Assembly (NCBI RefSeq): GCF_037975245.1
Contig: NC_092571.1
Coordinates: 12,219,917 to 12,283,916 of the forward strand
From: Apostichopus japonicus
Lineage: Eukaryota > Echinodermata > Holothuroidea > Aspidochirotida > Stichopodidae
DNA length: 64,000 nucleotides
Direction of reading: 5' to 3'
The notes beneath the pieces were generated by a model. That model had not been told where the DNA came from and searched no databases. It worked only from the letters and a program-made list of their open reading frames with translations. The stretch's first letter is position 1, and each line of letters begins with the position of its first letter. Of the stretch, positions 38,762 to 49,100 are shown piece after piece. The translations under genes and the position numbers were made by a program.

Positions 38762-41700
38762 AGGGTCTTAGCATTCTTAACGATTGCAAGGAGAATCAAA
38801 AAATGACAGCAAAGCTTCCTGACTGGGCGATAAGCCGCTGGAGTCGAGTAGTGACAGCGGGGTTAGATGAGGGTCATGACTATCCTACATTCACGCAATT
38901 CGTATCATTTGTTGAGAAGGAAGCAAGAGTTGTATGCAACCCAATTGCATCATTTTTGGCAGTTAAGAGATCAGAGTCAGCCTGTGATAGTAAATTTCAA
39001 GTGGAGAAGAGGAAATTTTCACGTGCTCTAGTCACAGATGCTGGAAAGTCTCCAAACAGATGGTCTCAACATCCTAATGATGATTTAAAGGGGGGATATT
39101 CCAGCTCCAGTGCCAAACCTGTAGAAAAGCCAAAAACATGCCCCTTTTGCAACGGAGAGCACTACCTATCATCCTGCACAGTGTTTGCTGACAAGAGTAT
39201 AGATGAGAGAAACTCATTTATCCAGGTGCACAAGAGATGTTATAGCTGTTTACGTACCGGCCACTTTGCCAAGCAGTGCAAATCCCGTCATTCATGCCAA
39301 AAATGTAAGGGACGTCATCCCACCGTCTTGCATGACAATGATAAGATCCAAAGGGTATTTACACAGGAAGTAAAGAGAGAACCTAAGGAAGCGGATACTG
39401 CTGTGGCCCTTACTACATATCATGGTCACTCAAGCACAACAAATGTGTTACCAGTGTGGGTGTCTAGCATTAGTAGTCCTCAAACAGAGAAGCTGGTTTA
39501 TGCGCTCCTGGACACACAAAGTGACAGTACCTTTATAGATGGAAGCATTTGTGAAGAGTTGTTAGTACCTACAGATCCAGTGAAAATTCTAGAGAGCAGT
39601 GTTGCAGTAAATGAGAAAGGCCACATTGAGATGCCTCTTCCTTTCAAGTCGCGGCCATACCTGCCAAACAATTACAAGTTAGCTGCAATCAGACTGTCTC
39701 ACCTCAAAAGGCGTCTTGATGGTGATCCCAACTACAAGGAACACTATGTAAAGTTTGTTGAAGGAATGCTGGAGGATGGTGATGCTGTACAGGTTGCTGA
39801 CAGAGGGAAACCCGGTGAAGTCTACTACATTCCTCATCATGGTGTATACCATCCAAAGAAGCCTAACAAGTTAAGAGTTGTGTTCGATTGTTCAGCAAAA
39901 TATCGAGGATCTTCACTAAATGACCATCTTTTGTGTGGTCCTGATCTCACCAACAATTTGTTTGGAGTGTTATGTAGGTTTCGCAGGCACCCAGTAGCAG
40001 TGATGTGTGATGTAGAGAAGATGTTTCATAGGTTTCACGTCAGCCCTGAAGATAGAGATTACCTGAGATTCTTGTGGTACAAGGGAGGCGATACTAAGAA
40101 GGAACCACTAGAGTACAGAATGAATGTCCACCTGTTCGGTGCCACATCATCACCTGGATGTGCCAATTTTGGTATGAAGCATCTTTCAAGAATGTTTGAA
40201 GAAGAATTTTCCTTGGCTGCCCCATTCTTACGTCAGGACTTCTATGTTGACGATGGGGTCACCAGTGTGAAGAATACCAGAGAAGCCAAGGAACTCATCA
40301 AAGAGGCTTGTGAACTGTGCTCTAAGGGAAATCTGCGACTCCACAAATTTGTTTCAAACGACCGCTCTGTCATCGAAGATATACCACTCAGTGAACGTGC
40401 GACAGACGTTCAGGACATTGACCTAAGCAGAGATAAGCTTCCTGTTGAGAGAACCCTTGGCATACATTGGAACATAGAAGATGACTCGTTCACATTCCAG
40501 ATTGGTTTGAAAGAACGCCCTGACACCCGTCGTGGAATCTTGTCAGTAGTTGCGAGCATTTATGATCCTCTGGGATTCATTGCGCCATTTGTGCTGGAAG
40601 GGAAAGCCATTCTGCAAAGGATGTGTAAACAGGGCACTTCATGGGATGAGCCAGTCACTGATGAATTGCGTCCACGGTGGGAGAAGTGGAAGAGTGATAT
40701 CCTTAACTTAGAGAACACCAACATTCCTAGATGCTACAAACCCCTTGACTTTGGGCCTGCCACCCGAGTTGAGCTGCACCATTTCTCCGATGCGAGCACT
40801 GATGGATACGGAATGTGCTCTTACCTGAGATTCATTCGAGAAGATCATGTCTACTGTTCTCTGGTGATTGGAAAGGCAAGAGTTTCTCCGACTAAGGTTG
40901 TAACAGTTCCTCGTTTGGAACTTACAGCTGCCGTAGTTGCTGTAAAGATCAGCATCAAGTTGAAGCAAGAACTACACATGCATATCGACAGTGAATATTT
41001 TTGGTGTGACTCCCAAGTTGTATTAGCTTACATCAATAATGATGCGAAGAGGTTCCATGTTTTTGTGTCAAACAGAGTACAGTTTATAAAGGAGCATACG
41101 GAACCTAACCAGTGGCACTACATCTCTACAAGAGAAAACCCTGCAGATCATGCTTCACGTGGTCTCTGTGTCTCAGAACTGCTCTCATCAAACTGGTTCA
41201 CTGGTCCAGAGTTTCTTTGGAGTGCTGATCCTGTCACAGATTGCTCAATAGAACCAATGCTTATCATGGGAGATCCAGAAGTAAGAGCCCAATCTCTGAG
41301 TGTTCAAGCCACAAGAGCCTGTGATATATTGGAGAGACTATCTAAGTACTCCAACTGGAGCCGACTTACTAGGATTGTTGCCAGGATTCGACGACTTGCT
41401 AGTAGAGAGACTGGCAGTGTGTCTCTTACAGTTGAAGAAATCAATCAAGCTTGTGTCTCTGTGGTTAAGCTTGTTCAGCAAGAACACTTCAAGGAAGAAT
41501 TACAAGCACTGAAGATGCAACGGAATGTTTCGTCGACGAGCAAACTTTTCACCCTCAACCCTTTCATTCAAGATGGCATGATCAGAGTCGGAGGACGTTT
41601 GAGAAAGTCCATGCTCTCACTTAATGAGAAACATCCTGTAGTACTGCCTAAAAATGGACACATGACTGAATTGATCATTGCCCACTGCCACAGTCTGACC

Positions 41701-42855
41701 AAACACCAGGGAAGAGGTCAGACAATTAACGAAATCAGAAGACAAGGGTATTGGATCCTTGGTGGAAGTAAGACAGTAGCTACCTTCACTAGAAAGTGTG
41801 TTCTTTGCAGAAAGCTTCGACGACCTGTAGAAGAGCAGAAGATGGCAGATTTGCCAGAGGATCGTGTTGAGCCATCCCCTCCCTTTAGCTTTTGTGGTAT
41901 GGACTGCTTTGGTCCTTTCATCACAAAACAGAACCGCAAGGAATTCAAGCGCTATGGGTTGATATTTACCTGCCTCTGCTCCAGAGCTGTTCACATTGAA
42001 ATGGTGGAAGATCTGTCTACTGACGCATTTATTAATGCACTACGTTGCTTTATTGCCATTAGAGGTGCAGTAACACAGATAAGGTGTGATCATGGAAGCA
42101 ACTTTATTGGAGCCGACAATGAGTTGAGAGCTGCCTTGAAAGAGTTAGATGTTAACCAAATGACAGCCTACCTGACTCAGAAGCAGTGTAATTTTGTATT
42201 CAATGCTCCTTATTCAAGTCATGCTGGAGGTGTATGGGAGCGCCAGATCAGATCAGTCCGGAACGTATTCAATGCTACCATAGCCTTGTACCCTGGACGC
42301 TTAGATGATGCTTCTCTGAAATGTTTTTTGTATGAAGCAATGGCAATCATTAATGGCCGACCATTAACACCAGCAAATATGACAGATCCCTCTGCTGAAC
42401 CGCCTCTGACACCAAATCATCTGATTACCATGAAGCCCACCGTTGCCCTGCCACCTCCAGGACATTTTGTAAAGGAAGACCTGTATGCTAGAAGAAGATG
42501 GCGTAGAGTTCAGTTCCTCTCAGAACAGTTTTGGTCTCGATGGAAGAGCGAATACCTCCAAACCTTGCAAGAGAGAGGAAAATGGAGTCTTTCAAGGAGA
42601 AACCTGAGAGTCGGTGACGTTGTCCTTGTCAAGGATCATGACACTCCACGCATGAAGTGGCCCTTTGGTGTTATAGTATCAACTACTGCCAGTGAAGATG
42701 GTCTAGTGAGGAGAGCTTGGGTTAAGGTTGGGTCCAGAGATTTAAATTCAAAGGGACAACCTAGGAAAAAATTGTCCATATTGGAACGTCCTATTCAAAA
42801 ACTTGTTCTCCTTGTGGAACATGAGAGAGATCTCTCTCTGGCTCATGAGACATAA
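38575..42855 (+). CDS. pol: gag C-terminus and pol polyprotein, BEL/Pao
   Basis: This frame is open from just after the TGA at 38572-38574. Residues below count from the TTG at 38611. It opens with the rest of the DUF1759 gag region and has zinc knuckles at C177-C189 and C210-C223, then a third C/H cluster. The aspartic protease has LLDTQS (D301). RT has the catalytic YVDD (D547, D548). RNase H shows FSDAST (D727). The integrase has an HHCC zinc region (about 1025-1075) and the D1098, D1160, E1210 triad. A DUF5641 C-terminus follows, to TAA at 42853. Only about 35 residues separate the protease aspartate from the conserved start of the RT region, where this family usually has well over 100, so an in-frame deletion is likely. 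All visible RT and integrase catalytic residues are present. Confidence 0.93.
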   Translation, partial: SNESDYQRAWETLEKRYGHPFKVQEAFRDRLDKWPKVGLRDNVALQKYADFLNSCRDAMPHVKGLSILNDCKENQKMTAKLPDWAISRWSRVVTAGLDEGHDYPTFTQFVSFVEKEARVVCNPIASFLAVKRSESACDSKFQVEKRKFSRALVTDAGKSPNRWSQHPNDDLKGGYSSSSAKPVEKPKTCPFCNGEHYLSSCTVFADKSIDERNSFIQVHKRCYSCLRTGHFAKQCKSRHSCQKCKGRHPTVLHDNDKIQRVFTQEVKREPKEADTAVALTTYHGHSSTTNVLPVWVSSISSPQTEKLVYALLDTQSDSTFIDGSICEELLVPTDPVKILESSVAVNEKGHIEMPLPFKSRPYLPNNYKLAAIRLSHLKRRLDGDPNYKEHYVKFVEGMLEDGDAVQVADRGKPGEVYYIPHHGVYHPKKPNKLRVVFDCSAKYRGSSLNDHLLCGPDLTNNLFGVLCRFRRHPVAVMCDVEKMFHRFHVSPEDRDYLRFLWYKGGDTKKEPLEYRMNVHLFGATSSPGCANFGMKHLSRMFEEEFSLAAPFLRQDFYVDDGVTSVKNTREAKELIKEACELCSKGNLRLHKFVSNDRSVIEDIPLSERATDVQDIDLSRDKLPVERTLGIHWNIEDDSFTFQIGLKERPDTRRGILSVVASIYDPLGFIAPFVLEGKAILQRMCKQGTSWDEPVTDELRPRWEKWKSDILNLENTNIPRCYKPLDFGPATRVELHHFSDASTDGYGMCSYLRFIREDHVYCSLVIGKARVSPTKVVTVPRLELTAAVVAVKISIKLKQELHMHIDSEYFWCDSQVVLAYINNDAKRFHVFVSNRVQFIKEHTEPNQWHYISTRENPADHASRGLCVSELLSSNWFTGPEFLWSADPVTDCSIEPMLIMGDPEVRAQSLSVQATRACDILERLSKYSNWSRLTRIVARIRRLASRETGSVSLTVEEINQACVSVVKLVQQEHFKEELQALKMQRNVSSTSKLFTLNPFIQDGMIRVGGRLRKSMLSLNEKHPVVLPKNGHMTELIIAHCHSLTKHQGRGQTINEIRRQGYWILGGSKTVATFTRKCVLCRKLRRPVEEQKMADLPEDRVEPSPPFSFCGMDCFGPFITKQNRKEFKRYGLIFTCLCSRAVHIEMVEDLSTDAFINALRCFIAIRGAVTQIRCDHGSNFIGADNELRAALKELDVNQMTAYLTQKQCNFVFNAPYSSHAGGVWERQIRSVRNVFNATIALYPGRLDDASLKCFLYEAMAIINGRPLTPANMTDPSAEPPLTPNHLITMKPTVALPPPGHFVKEDLYARRRWRRVQFLSEQFWSRWKSEYLQTLQERGKWSLSRRNLRVGDVVLVKDHDTPRMKWPFGVIVSTTASEDGLVRRAWVKVGSRDLNSKGQPRKKLSILERPIQKLVLLVEHERDLSLAHET

Positions 42856-43160
42856 TGTATGAAGGTTTGTTGTTGTCATTGACATATTTTGTACTTAAAG
42901 GGTGTTCTCATGGTAGAGTTAGTAAGATTGTATTATTTCTAGTTTTTGACTTACTTCTGTAGGAGTTCTGGTTTAATTTGCATACCAGTTCTTGTTATTT
43001 GTTTAAGTCACCATAAATCTTGTTGGGACATTGTATGTACTCTAAAGTTGTAATATTGTATTTAACCTGGCGACTGAGTTTAAATTCCTTTCTCAAGTTG
43101 TAGGTCAACTTGTTACTGCCATTGTAAGTGTGATTGTTTTAATAAGTAATTTGGTGGGAG
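42856..43160 (+). other. BEL/Pao 3' untranslated region and PPT
   Basis: A T-rich non-coding interval between the pol stop and the 3' LTR. The last bases GGTGGGAG (43153-43160) are the probable polypurine tract priming plus-strand synthesis. Confidence 0.7.
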
Positions 43161-44001
43161 TGTAACAGTCGCCATCCCTAGAGTTGTTTGTTGATTAATG
43201 TACTATTTTCTGCCCTATCGGCGTTCCACTGTTTCCTTTCCAACACAAATAAACTTATCTTGTTGTTGCTATGTAGTTTACCACGCTGATGCTACTGCTA
43301 CAGCTACTAACGATAAAACGATATATACAGTATACGAATGGTCAATACCATTTCATTCATTAAATTTAGTGGGTTCAGTCCCTGAAGGAAGACATAAGGT
43401 ATGATTGCAACATATTATTAATTGTAACCTTTAAGATCAGAAATGTTTGATTATCGTCTTACTGTGGCTCCTCGTATTATTTCTTGGGCCTAAATTGTGT
43501 ACTTGCTCTCCGTAGTATTGCATTCCTAGTCATGTTAATATGTATAGTACAGTGTGTAAGGCTATCTTTCTCTGTGATTTCAGTGTGCCAATATATTAAG
43601 GCCTAAGCTTATTATCGTGGAAGTATATTCATATTGTTTACTGTGTGTGCTTACGCACTGTCATGTCCCGTAGCCTACATATTATGTTGTATAGGTTCAA
43701 GTGTGAGTGAATCTTAGTGGTAACACCTTAATCTTATTCGTTTGTATTGTAATTGAACTAGCCTACTCCTTAATTGCACATGTCCTTGAGTTTGATTGCA
43801 TATATATGATTTATTGTGTTGCATGTATTGAGGTTTTCAGGTTAAATCAGTATAGTAAGTTTACCAATCACACGAATCACTTACATTGTAAATTTAAAGG
43901 TTGTTACTTCTTCTTCTCAGTTTTGACGGTTTTCTAGAGAAATATACCAACCCGTAACCAAATCTGATGTCTATGTTATTTCTTGGCTGGAGCCCGCTAC
44001 A
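43161..44001 (+). repeat. 3' LTR of the BEL/Pao element
   Basis: 841 bp, the same length as the 5' LTR. Reading the two side by side I found no difference. It is followed by the second GATAT duplicate. Confidence 0.97.
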
Positions 44002-44006
44002 GATAT

Positions 44007-44175
44007 CACTGTCTCCGCCGCTGAGATTAAGCCAATCTTTAGCGCAGGAAGTAACTTTAGTCCATCGTTTATTCGTCAGTGCCTTGACTGCTTCAAATTT
44101 TACAGAGTCAATGTGCACTGAACACTGTAGATTTCCGTGTGTCGGAGACTGACTAGCGCCCGTGGGAGCCGCCAT
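44007..44175 (-). pseudogene. First exon piece of the Cys-tail gene
   Basis: Reads MAAPTGASQ..., then RWTKVTSCAKDWLNLSGGDS up to the GATAT duplication where the BEL element entered. The start lies in ACAAACATGGCGGCTCCC, a good Kozak context that also resembles the YY1 AANATGGCGGC motif often found at animal start sites. The reading continues into the retrotransposon LTR only by chance. Confidence 0.6.
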
Positions 44176-44291
44176 GTTTGTTGTTTTCTACAAAGATTGC
44201 ACACAGAACTCATGGCTCATTGGACAATTCATATCACATGGTACAGATATCTCACTGGCGCACAACTTTTGAACGTAAAACGGCAGGTTTC

Positions 44292-44480
44292 TTAACATAC
44301 GCAATAAAAAATATAGTTCGATCTTTCGAGCGGAATTGCAAAAAAACTGCAGGAAAGTACATGGAGAACTTTTGGATCATTAATCTTAGTTAATTTATGT
44401 ATTCAATGCTGTAGAGAAATTTTAGACCCGCAGTTGCTGGAACGAAACAAGCGAATTTCGACCTTCAGCTGATGGCCTAT
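44292..44480. repeat. Right imperfect inverted terminal repeat
   Basis: Reverse-orientation partner of 32855-33034, ending CTTCAGCTGATGGCCTAT. The last T is shared with the first base of duplicated-block copy 3. Confidence 0.8.
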
Positions 44481-45244
44481 TTGTGAGCGAGATCATTGCT
44501 AAATTGAATATAATAGAATACAGATGGTAAGTGCGTGTTCCTTCGATCAGCTTCATCGAACGTCAGTTAGAACTTGATCTAACTGTTGGCAGGCTTACTA
44601 GTACTTGTAGCCTAGGCATTAATATAATATTAGTAGCTTAATCGGAGTGACCTAGTTCTAATCAAGTTACGTTATTAGACCTAGTCAGAGAAAGATTGTG
44701 AACATGATCGAAGGTCCGTGATACCAAGTGTAGTTATTATGCGTGACCATAGGCTATGTTTTGCACACCTATTACTGTTATCACTAGTCTGCTAGTCGCA
44801 TCGACGAACTGCTTTTCTTCGAGCAAGGAGAGCTTCGTTGGTACTGAATATGCATTACAGTGCGTTCTCTCATTGGCTTGTTTAATTCAAGAGGCATGGC
44901 GTAACAGAATACGTGAATGAAATGTCTTCTTCAGTGGATACATTTTTTGAAACTTTCGATCATTTAAACAGAATTAGTTTAACGTTTTGGCAAAATTAAC
45001 TTGGTGAAACCTTCTTAATTTTCCATGGTTCGTCGGATAAGCAGCTTAAACGAAGTTTCTATTTTTTGAAAATGAACAGTTTCGTGTATTTCCTTTTTCG
45101 AAACGCACGGAATCACTTTAAACAATACAACAATAGTTGGATAGGTATAAGAGCATGTTCGTGGAGGTGACAAGCCTATATGGATCTGATGGGGGTGGGG
45201 GGGGGGGTTGGAGGGGGATTCGACTATATAAGGTTTAGTACGAG

Positions 45245-45800
45245 AAAGCTCAAATATATACAGACAAACTCCAAGGTCATGGTGATTGGGTTTAGAGCCC
45301 AACTGGCTAAGTTCAATCTGCCCTCAGTGACTTTTGTTGGTGTGGACGTTCCCGCCCGAACAAACCCAGTTAGAAACCTTGGGGGTTATGTTCGACTCTG
45401 GTATGACAATGATTGCACTGGTTGTACATATTACCAGATCTGCGAATTATCATCTCACTAACATAAGTCGAGCAAGCAAACATGCTCACTATATCGAGGC
45501 AGCCAAGCTAGCCGTGCACACGCTAGTTACCTCCAGATTGGACTATTGCTACAGCCTCTTGATTGGTATCAATAAATCACTCATCACCAGACATCACAAT
45601 GTCCAACACACCTCTGCTCGCATCATTGTCAATCGTAACAAGTATAAGACTCTATCACACCAGAACTCATTGCTCTTCACACTGGCTCCTCTTACAACAG
45701 TGCATCAAGTTCAGAGTACTTCTTCTTGTGTATAAAGCTTACCATAAACAATCGCCATATTACATCTCGGACTTACTTCAGCTACAAACATCATGCAGAC
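45245..45800 (+). pseudogene. L2/CR1-type LINE 3' fragment (copy 3)
   Basis: Same insertion as in copy 1. Two overlapping frames carry the post-RT region: VMVIGFRAQLAKFNLPSV then PVRNLGG in one, and GVMFDSGM, SANYHLTNI, VTSRLDYCYSLL and HTSARII in the next (133 codons, 45334-45735). LLVYKAYHKQSPYYISDLLQ continues in a third frame. Two frame shifts make it non-functional. The LINE 3' end seen in copy 1 is deleted here and replaced by the minisatellite. Confidence 0.85.
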
Positions 45801-45814
45801 AGATCGGAGTAACG

Positions 45815-46132
45815 GTAGAAACACTATTCTATTCTTCTGCAGGTGTTTTTGTGTAAATGTAGAAACACCATCCTAGTCTTCTGCAAGGTGTTTCTGTGTA
45901 AATGTAGAAACACCATCCTAGACTTCTGCAAGGTGTTTCTGTGTAAATGTAGAAACACCATCCTAGTCTTCTGCAAGGTGTTTCTGTGTAACAGTTGAAA
46001 CACCATTCTATGCTTCTGCAAGGTGTTTCAGTGTAACTGTAGAAACACCATCCTATGCTGCTGCAAGGTGTTTCAGTGTAACTGTAGAAACACCATCCTA
46101 TGCTTCTGTAATATGTTTCTGTGTTAACTGTA
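45815..46132. repeat. 45-bp minisatellite, 7 units
   Basis: Seven units of GTAGAAACACCATCCTAGTC plus TTCTGCAAGGTGTTTCTGTG plus TAAAT. Each unit holds inverted GAAACACC and GGTGTTTC, about 17 bp apart. Because 45 is divisible by three, a stop-free minus-strand frame (45829-46137) encodes a 15-residue WCFY-containing repeat. I treat that as incidental. Confidence 0.95.
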
Positions 46133-49100
46133 GACACATATCTGCTGGCATTGCTGAGGATGGCATTTAATCAACAATGTCGAAACAAAACGAACAACAA
46201 CCAGTCCACGATGTCATTGTGGTTTTCAACTACTCCACACTCTGACAGTTATCAGCACCATTAACACCCACATCAATAATTCTTTCAAAGTCGTCCATGT
46301 TGTGACACTTTCTCATTACAACCGCATCATTAACACTTCACCACAAGGAAGAAATGGTCGGGTATTGTAAATCACGAGAGAGATATCATTATCAAATCGT
46401 CCATAATGTGTGACACTTACTCTAAACATCTGTACCATTGCCTCCCCCTCCCATCCCCCTCAGAAGAAAGAATGTTCATATTCGAGAAAATGTTCTTCCT
46501 TGATTGAAACTTGACGTGTTCCATCGGCGTCATTCAGAACAACGAGAAACAGTTCTCAAAGTTATGTTTTATTCCTACACAAAGTTCGTAAGAAGCAAAT
46601 CTCCACAAGTAGACTATTTTTCGCTCCCTACGTTTTTTTGTCACCTTTGAATAACTTCAAACAATGGACCTAATTCTTTTTCAATTACAGTAAAAATATT
46701 TAAAGACAATTGTGTATTAAGTTTGTCAACAAACCTCTCTATATAAATCTATTTGTAGGCCTTTCTCTTTTGCTGGTAATCTACAGGTATAACAGCGACA
46801 TACAAAGTAGTTAGCGTTTTTTTTTGTGTTCTTGTTAGAGATTAAAAGTTATCCAGACTTATCCATATATTATTTTTGACACGTCAAGGCACTTGTGGCC
46901 GAATTACATCCCTTCTAATGTATCTTCATTACGGAAAGCTGACGAACCAAGCCAAAATCGCTGTTACTTAGAAGTGGTTATTAGACTGCCTCTCTATCGA
47001 GACCTTATGAACAATTCAACCCAAAGGTTTGCCGAGTGTCAACTTTGAGTGATTGGGTTTTGAGTAAAATGAGTATGAACACGAACACATCGGTTTCTTA
47101 ACTGCATCATGAATATTTAACGACCTCTGCTAAGATACGTCACTTTGAATATAAATGAGTGCGGGTATCGATATATAGATGGTACACAACTTCATTATCT
47201 ACAATGTCATTCCCAATTTCAGGAATTCGAACAACACGGCTTCTTTTAATTCCTGACGGGCTGTTCCGAACTTTGAACAATGGAAGTATAGGCATTATCA
47301 GTTTATAAGGCTACGCAAAATTATGAGAGACATGCCCCGTGGGCATGGCTGAACGCGCGCAAAAAAACATCCCGTAATGTAATGGAAGTCAAGACAAACC
47401 TTAGCCCCTGCAATATATACGATCTGAGATGGGTAACCATTCTGTACAGATTTAAAGTATTGAATGCAGTGATATAAAAGGTTTTATAGTTAATGGATTG
47501 TAATGGATTAGAACGTTGCGGAAAATATTTGCAAAGAAACGAGCAGAAAGTCTTGGAAAATTTCTTCATATTGGCATTTAGGAATGCTTAAAAAAGACTA
47601 ATAAAATAATAGAAGATATAAGAAAGGCTTTGAAGTTGATCGTCTAGCAAAATTGCTGAAAATTTTAGCAGTCTCTTCGGGGAAGATATGAATTTGTCAA
47701 ATTTTGTGATAGTTTGTTAATGCACCTGGCAACATCAGATTGATAGATACCATCAGGTCACTTCAACTGACAATGTCTTTCTTTATAATATTCTCATTTG
47801 ACCACAGAGGAAAGAATATTTCTAAAACTATGAAAGCATTTTGATGAAATTCTACATGCAGAGAACATTTTCAGCTAAGTAAATATTCCGAATGTATGAG
47901 GTTTTAAGGATTAATCAACAATAAGATTGTAATAGCTTAAGTTAATCTTTTGAAGAGCAATTATACCCAGATGACAACACATACTACATGCTGTGATCCA
48001 ACTGATTGAACATTGAAAGTTCAGACAGTCAAGATAGCTTACATGCAGTGAACTATATGCCTGCATGGAGTTTGGGACAAGCTTTTGAGATGGGAATTTC
48101 AAATAACAATGTGGAATATTGATCTCTTAAATGTCTTTCAATGTTTGTCACCAGAACATCATTTCAAATACTAGACTAGATTCTCTACGATTGGAATACT
48201 TGTTTTCCACTTTCACTCTATCTGTGACTAAAATCTGTAACTTCCTCAAGTTTGGTTAATACAGAATAATCAGTTGTGCAAGGTAGCGTATAACTATACG
48301 TAAGATGAATGGCTGTTGTGCCAGCTTTACTACAGCGTAAATGAATGAGTAGCCTTCATTTTGATGAAATGTTTTGCTGCTTTATCAAATTGCCTTAAAT
48401 GATATTGTCCACTTCTTTTATGGTAGACCACGCCTTCATGAAATCAATGGCAGTTGTTTCAGTGTAACTATAACGTTAACTTGATGTAAATGTGTCAGTT
48501 ATTTATGTTTGACTACCATTATATAGGCTACGTTATATGTTTATGGAATACACTACTTTGATGACGTAAATGACAACTGTATATATCAGCTTTGACTACC
48601 ATACATTATTGAGTTGTGTAAGGTGTCCTACATCTTGATGAGATGAATTACTGTTGTACCTATTTGAATATCCAGTGCCTATACGCGTTATGTATGGTAA
48701 TATATTAGCCTACACCTTCATTCGATTAATGGAAGTTGTTTTATTTTGGTTACCGTTACACTAAATTAATTGTTTAAGCCTACGGCTTCACCTTGCGGAA
48801 TGGCTGCAGTATCAATCTGATTACCTTTGGGATGAAAGACAGCCGTCAACTAATGTTTTTGTGCAATGTAGACAGTACTAGGCACTACATTGATTTATGA
48901 ACATGGCATATTGCCTTGACTAACGTTAAAGAGTCAGTTTGTATGGTAGCCTATACACTGATGAGGTGTGTAAGGTAGCAGACGGTGCTATTTAATCACA
49001 AGGGTTGTTATCAGACAGGCCAGGTCCACACTCCATACGATTTCTGGAAGCTATTGACAAATCCAACTTTTACGTCTGGGTTAATCAAAGGGTTTAAGTT

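Larger units (their letters stand above)
36515..44001 (+). mobile_element. BEL/Pao LTR retrotransposon
   Basis: Two 841-bp LTRs (TG...CA ends) flank gag and pol frames in the order gag, zinc knuckles, protease, RT, RNase H, integrase, DUF5641, which is diagnostic of BEL/Pao. GATAT is repeated at 36510-36514 and 44002-44006, a clean 5-bp target-site duplication. A purine-rich GGTGGGAG just before the 3' LTR is the likely polypurine tract. The primer-binding site is unclear; TGGCATCTGCTGAAG at 37382 is one candidate. There is no env-like frame. The LTRs read identical, so insertion is recent, yet gag breaks frame and the protease-RT spacer is short. The host sequence is the first exon region of the minus-strand Cys-tail gene. 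Confidence 0.97.
34731..44175 (-). pseudogene. Broken multi-exon gene, Cys-rich tail family
   Basis: Pieces of one minus-strand gene can be followed from 44175 down to 34731. They are: an N-terminal exon starting MAAPTGASQ; a piece with GFHDKCYRRFID; a short exon around MSPDFMNIRGKDR; and a last exon with LPPTKDALIQH, ITWMTKPPDPD and a Cys-rich tail. I recognise this combination (LPPT...QH, WMT.PP, then C-x-C-type cysteines) from multi-copy uncharacterised metazoan proteins, but I cannot name a function. Breaks: a BEL/Pao insertion inside the first exon region, frame shifts and stops in the middle pieces, and TGA at 34845-34847 inside the Cys-rich tail. The middle of the family protein appears absent. 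It could be a cargo gene or degenerate transposase of the surrounding TIR element. Confidence 0.65.
32855..44480. mobile_element. TIR-bounded element with nested retrotransposon
   Basis: The two ends are inverted copies. Left 32855-about 33034 starts ATAGGCCATCAGCTGAAG, and right about 44292-44480 ends with its exact complement. Further in, both ends share TTTCGTTCCAGCAAC, GGGTCTA, CAAAAGTTCTCC, TTTCCTGCAGT and GTATGTTA in the same order, so the imperfect inverted repeats extend about 180-190 bp. Removing the BEL insertion leaves about 4.1 kb. Inside is a broken minus-strand gene whose start codon lies about 300 bp from the right end, a typical DNA-transposon layout. No transposase catalytic core was recognised. 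Dinucleotides TA flank GGCC at both ends, so a TA duplication is possible but unproven. The element separates duplicated-block copies 2 and 3. Confidence 0.75.

Noticed and set aside
41617-41994. 125-codon minus-strand frame within pol
   Set aside because: Antisense shadow of the integrase coding region.
43894-44175. 93-codon minus-strand frame taken as a whole gene
   Set aside because: Only the part up to the GATAT duplication is host sequence. The rest is retrotransposon LTR read in antisense.
45815-46132. CRISPR-like array of palindromic repeats
   Set aside because: Units are contiguous 45-bp tandem copies with no unique spacers, in a eukaryotic genome. It is a minisatellite.
45829-46137. 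15-residue repeat protein on the minus strand
   Set aside because: It follows from a 45-bp tandem repeat without stops. No start context, flanking coding sequence or copy 1 equivalent supports it.
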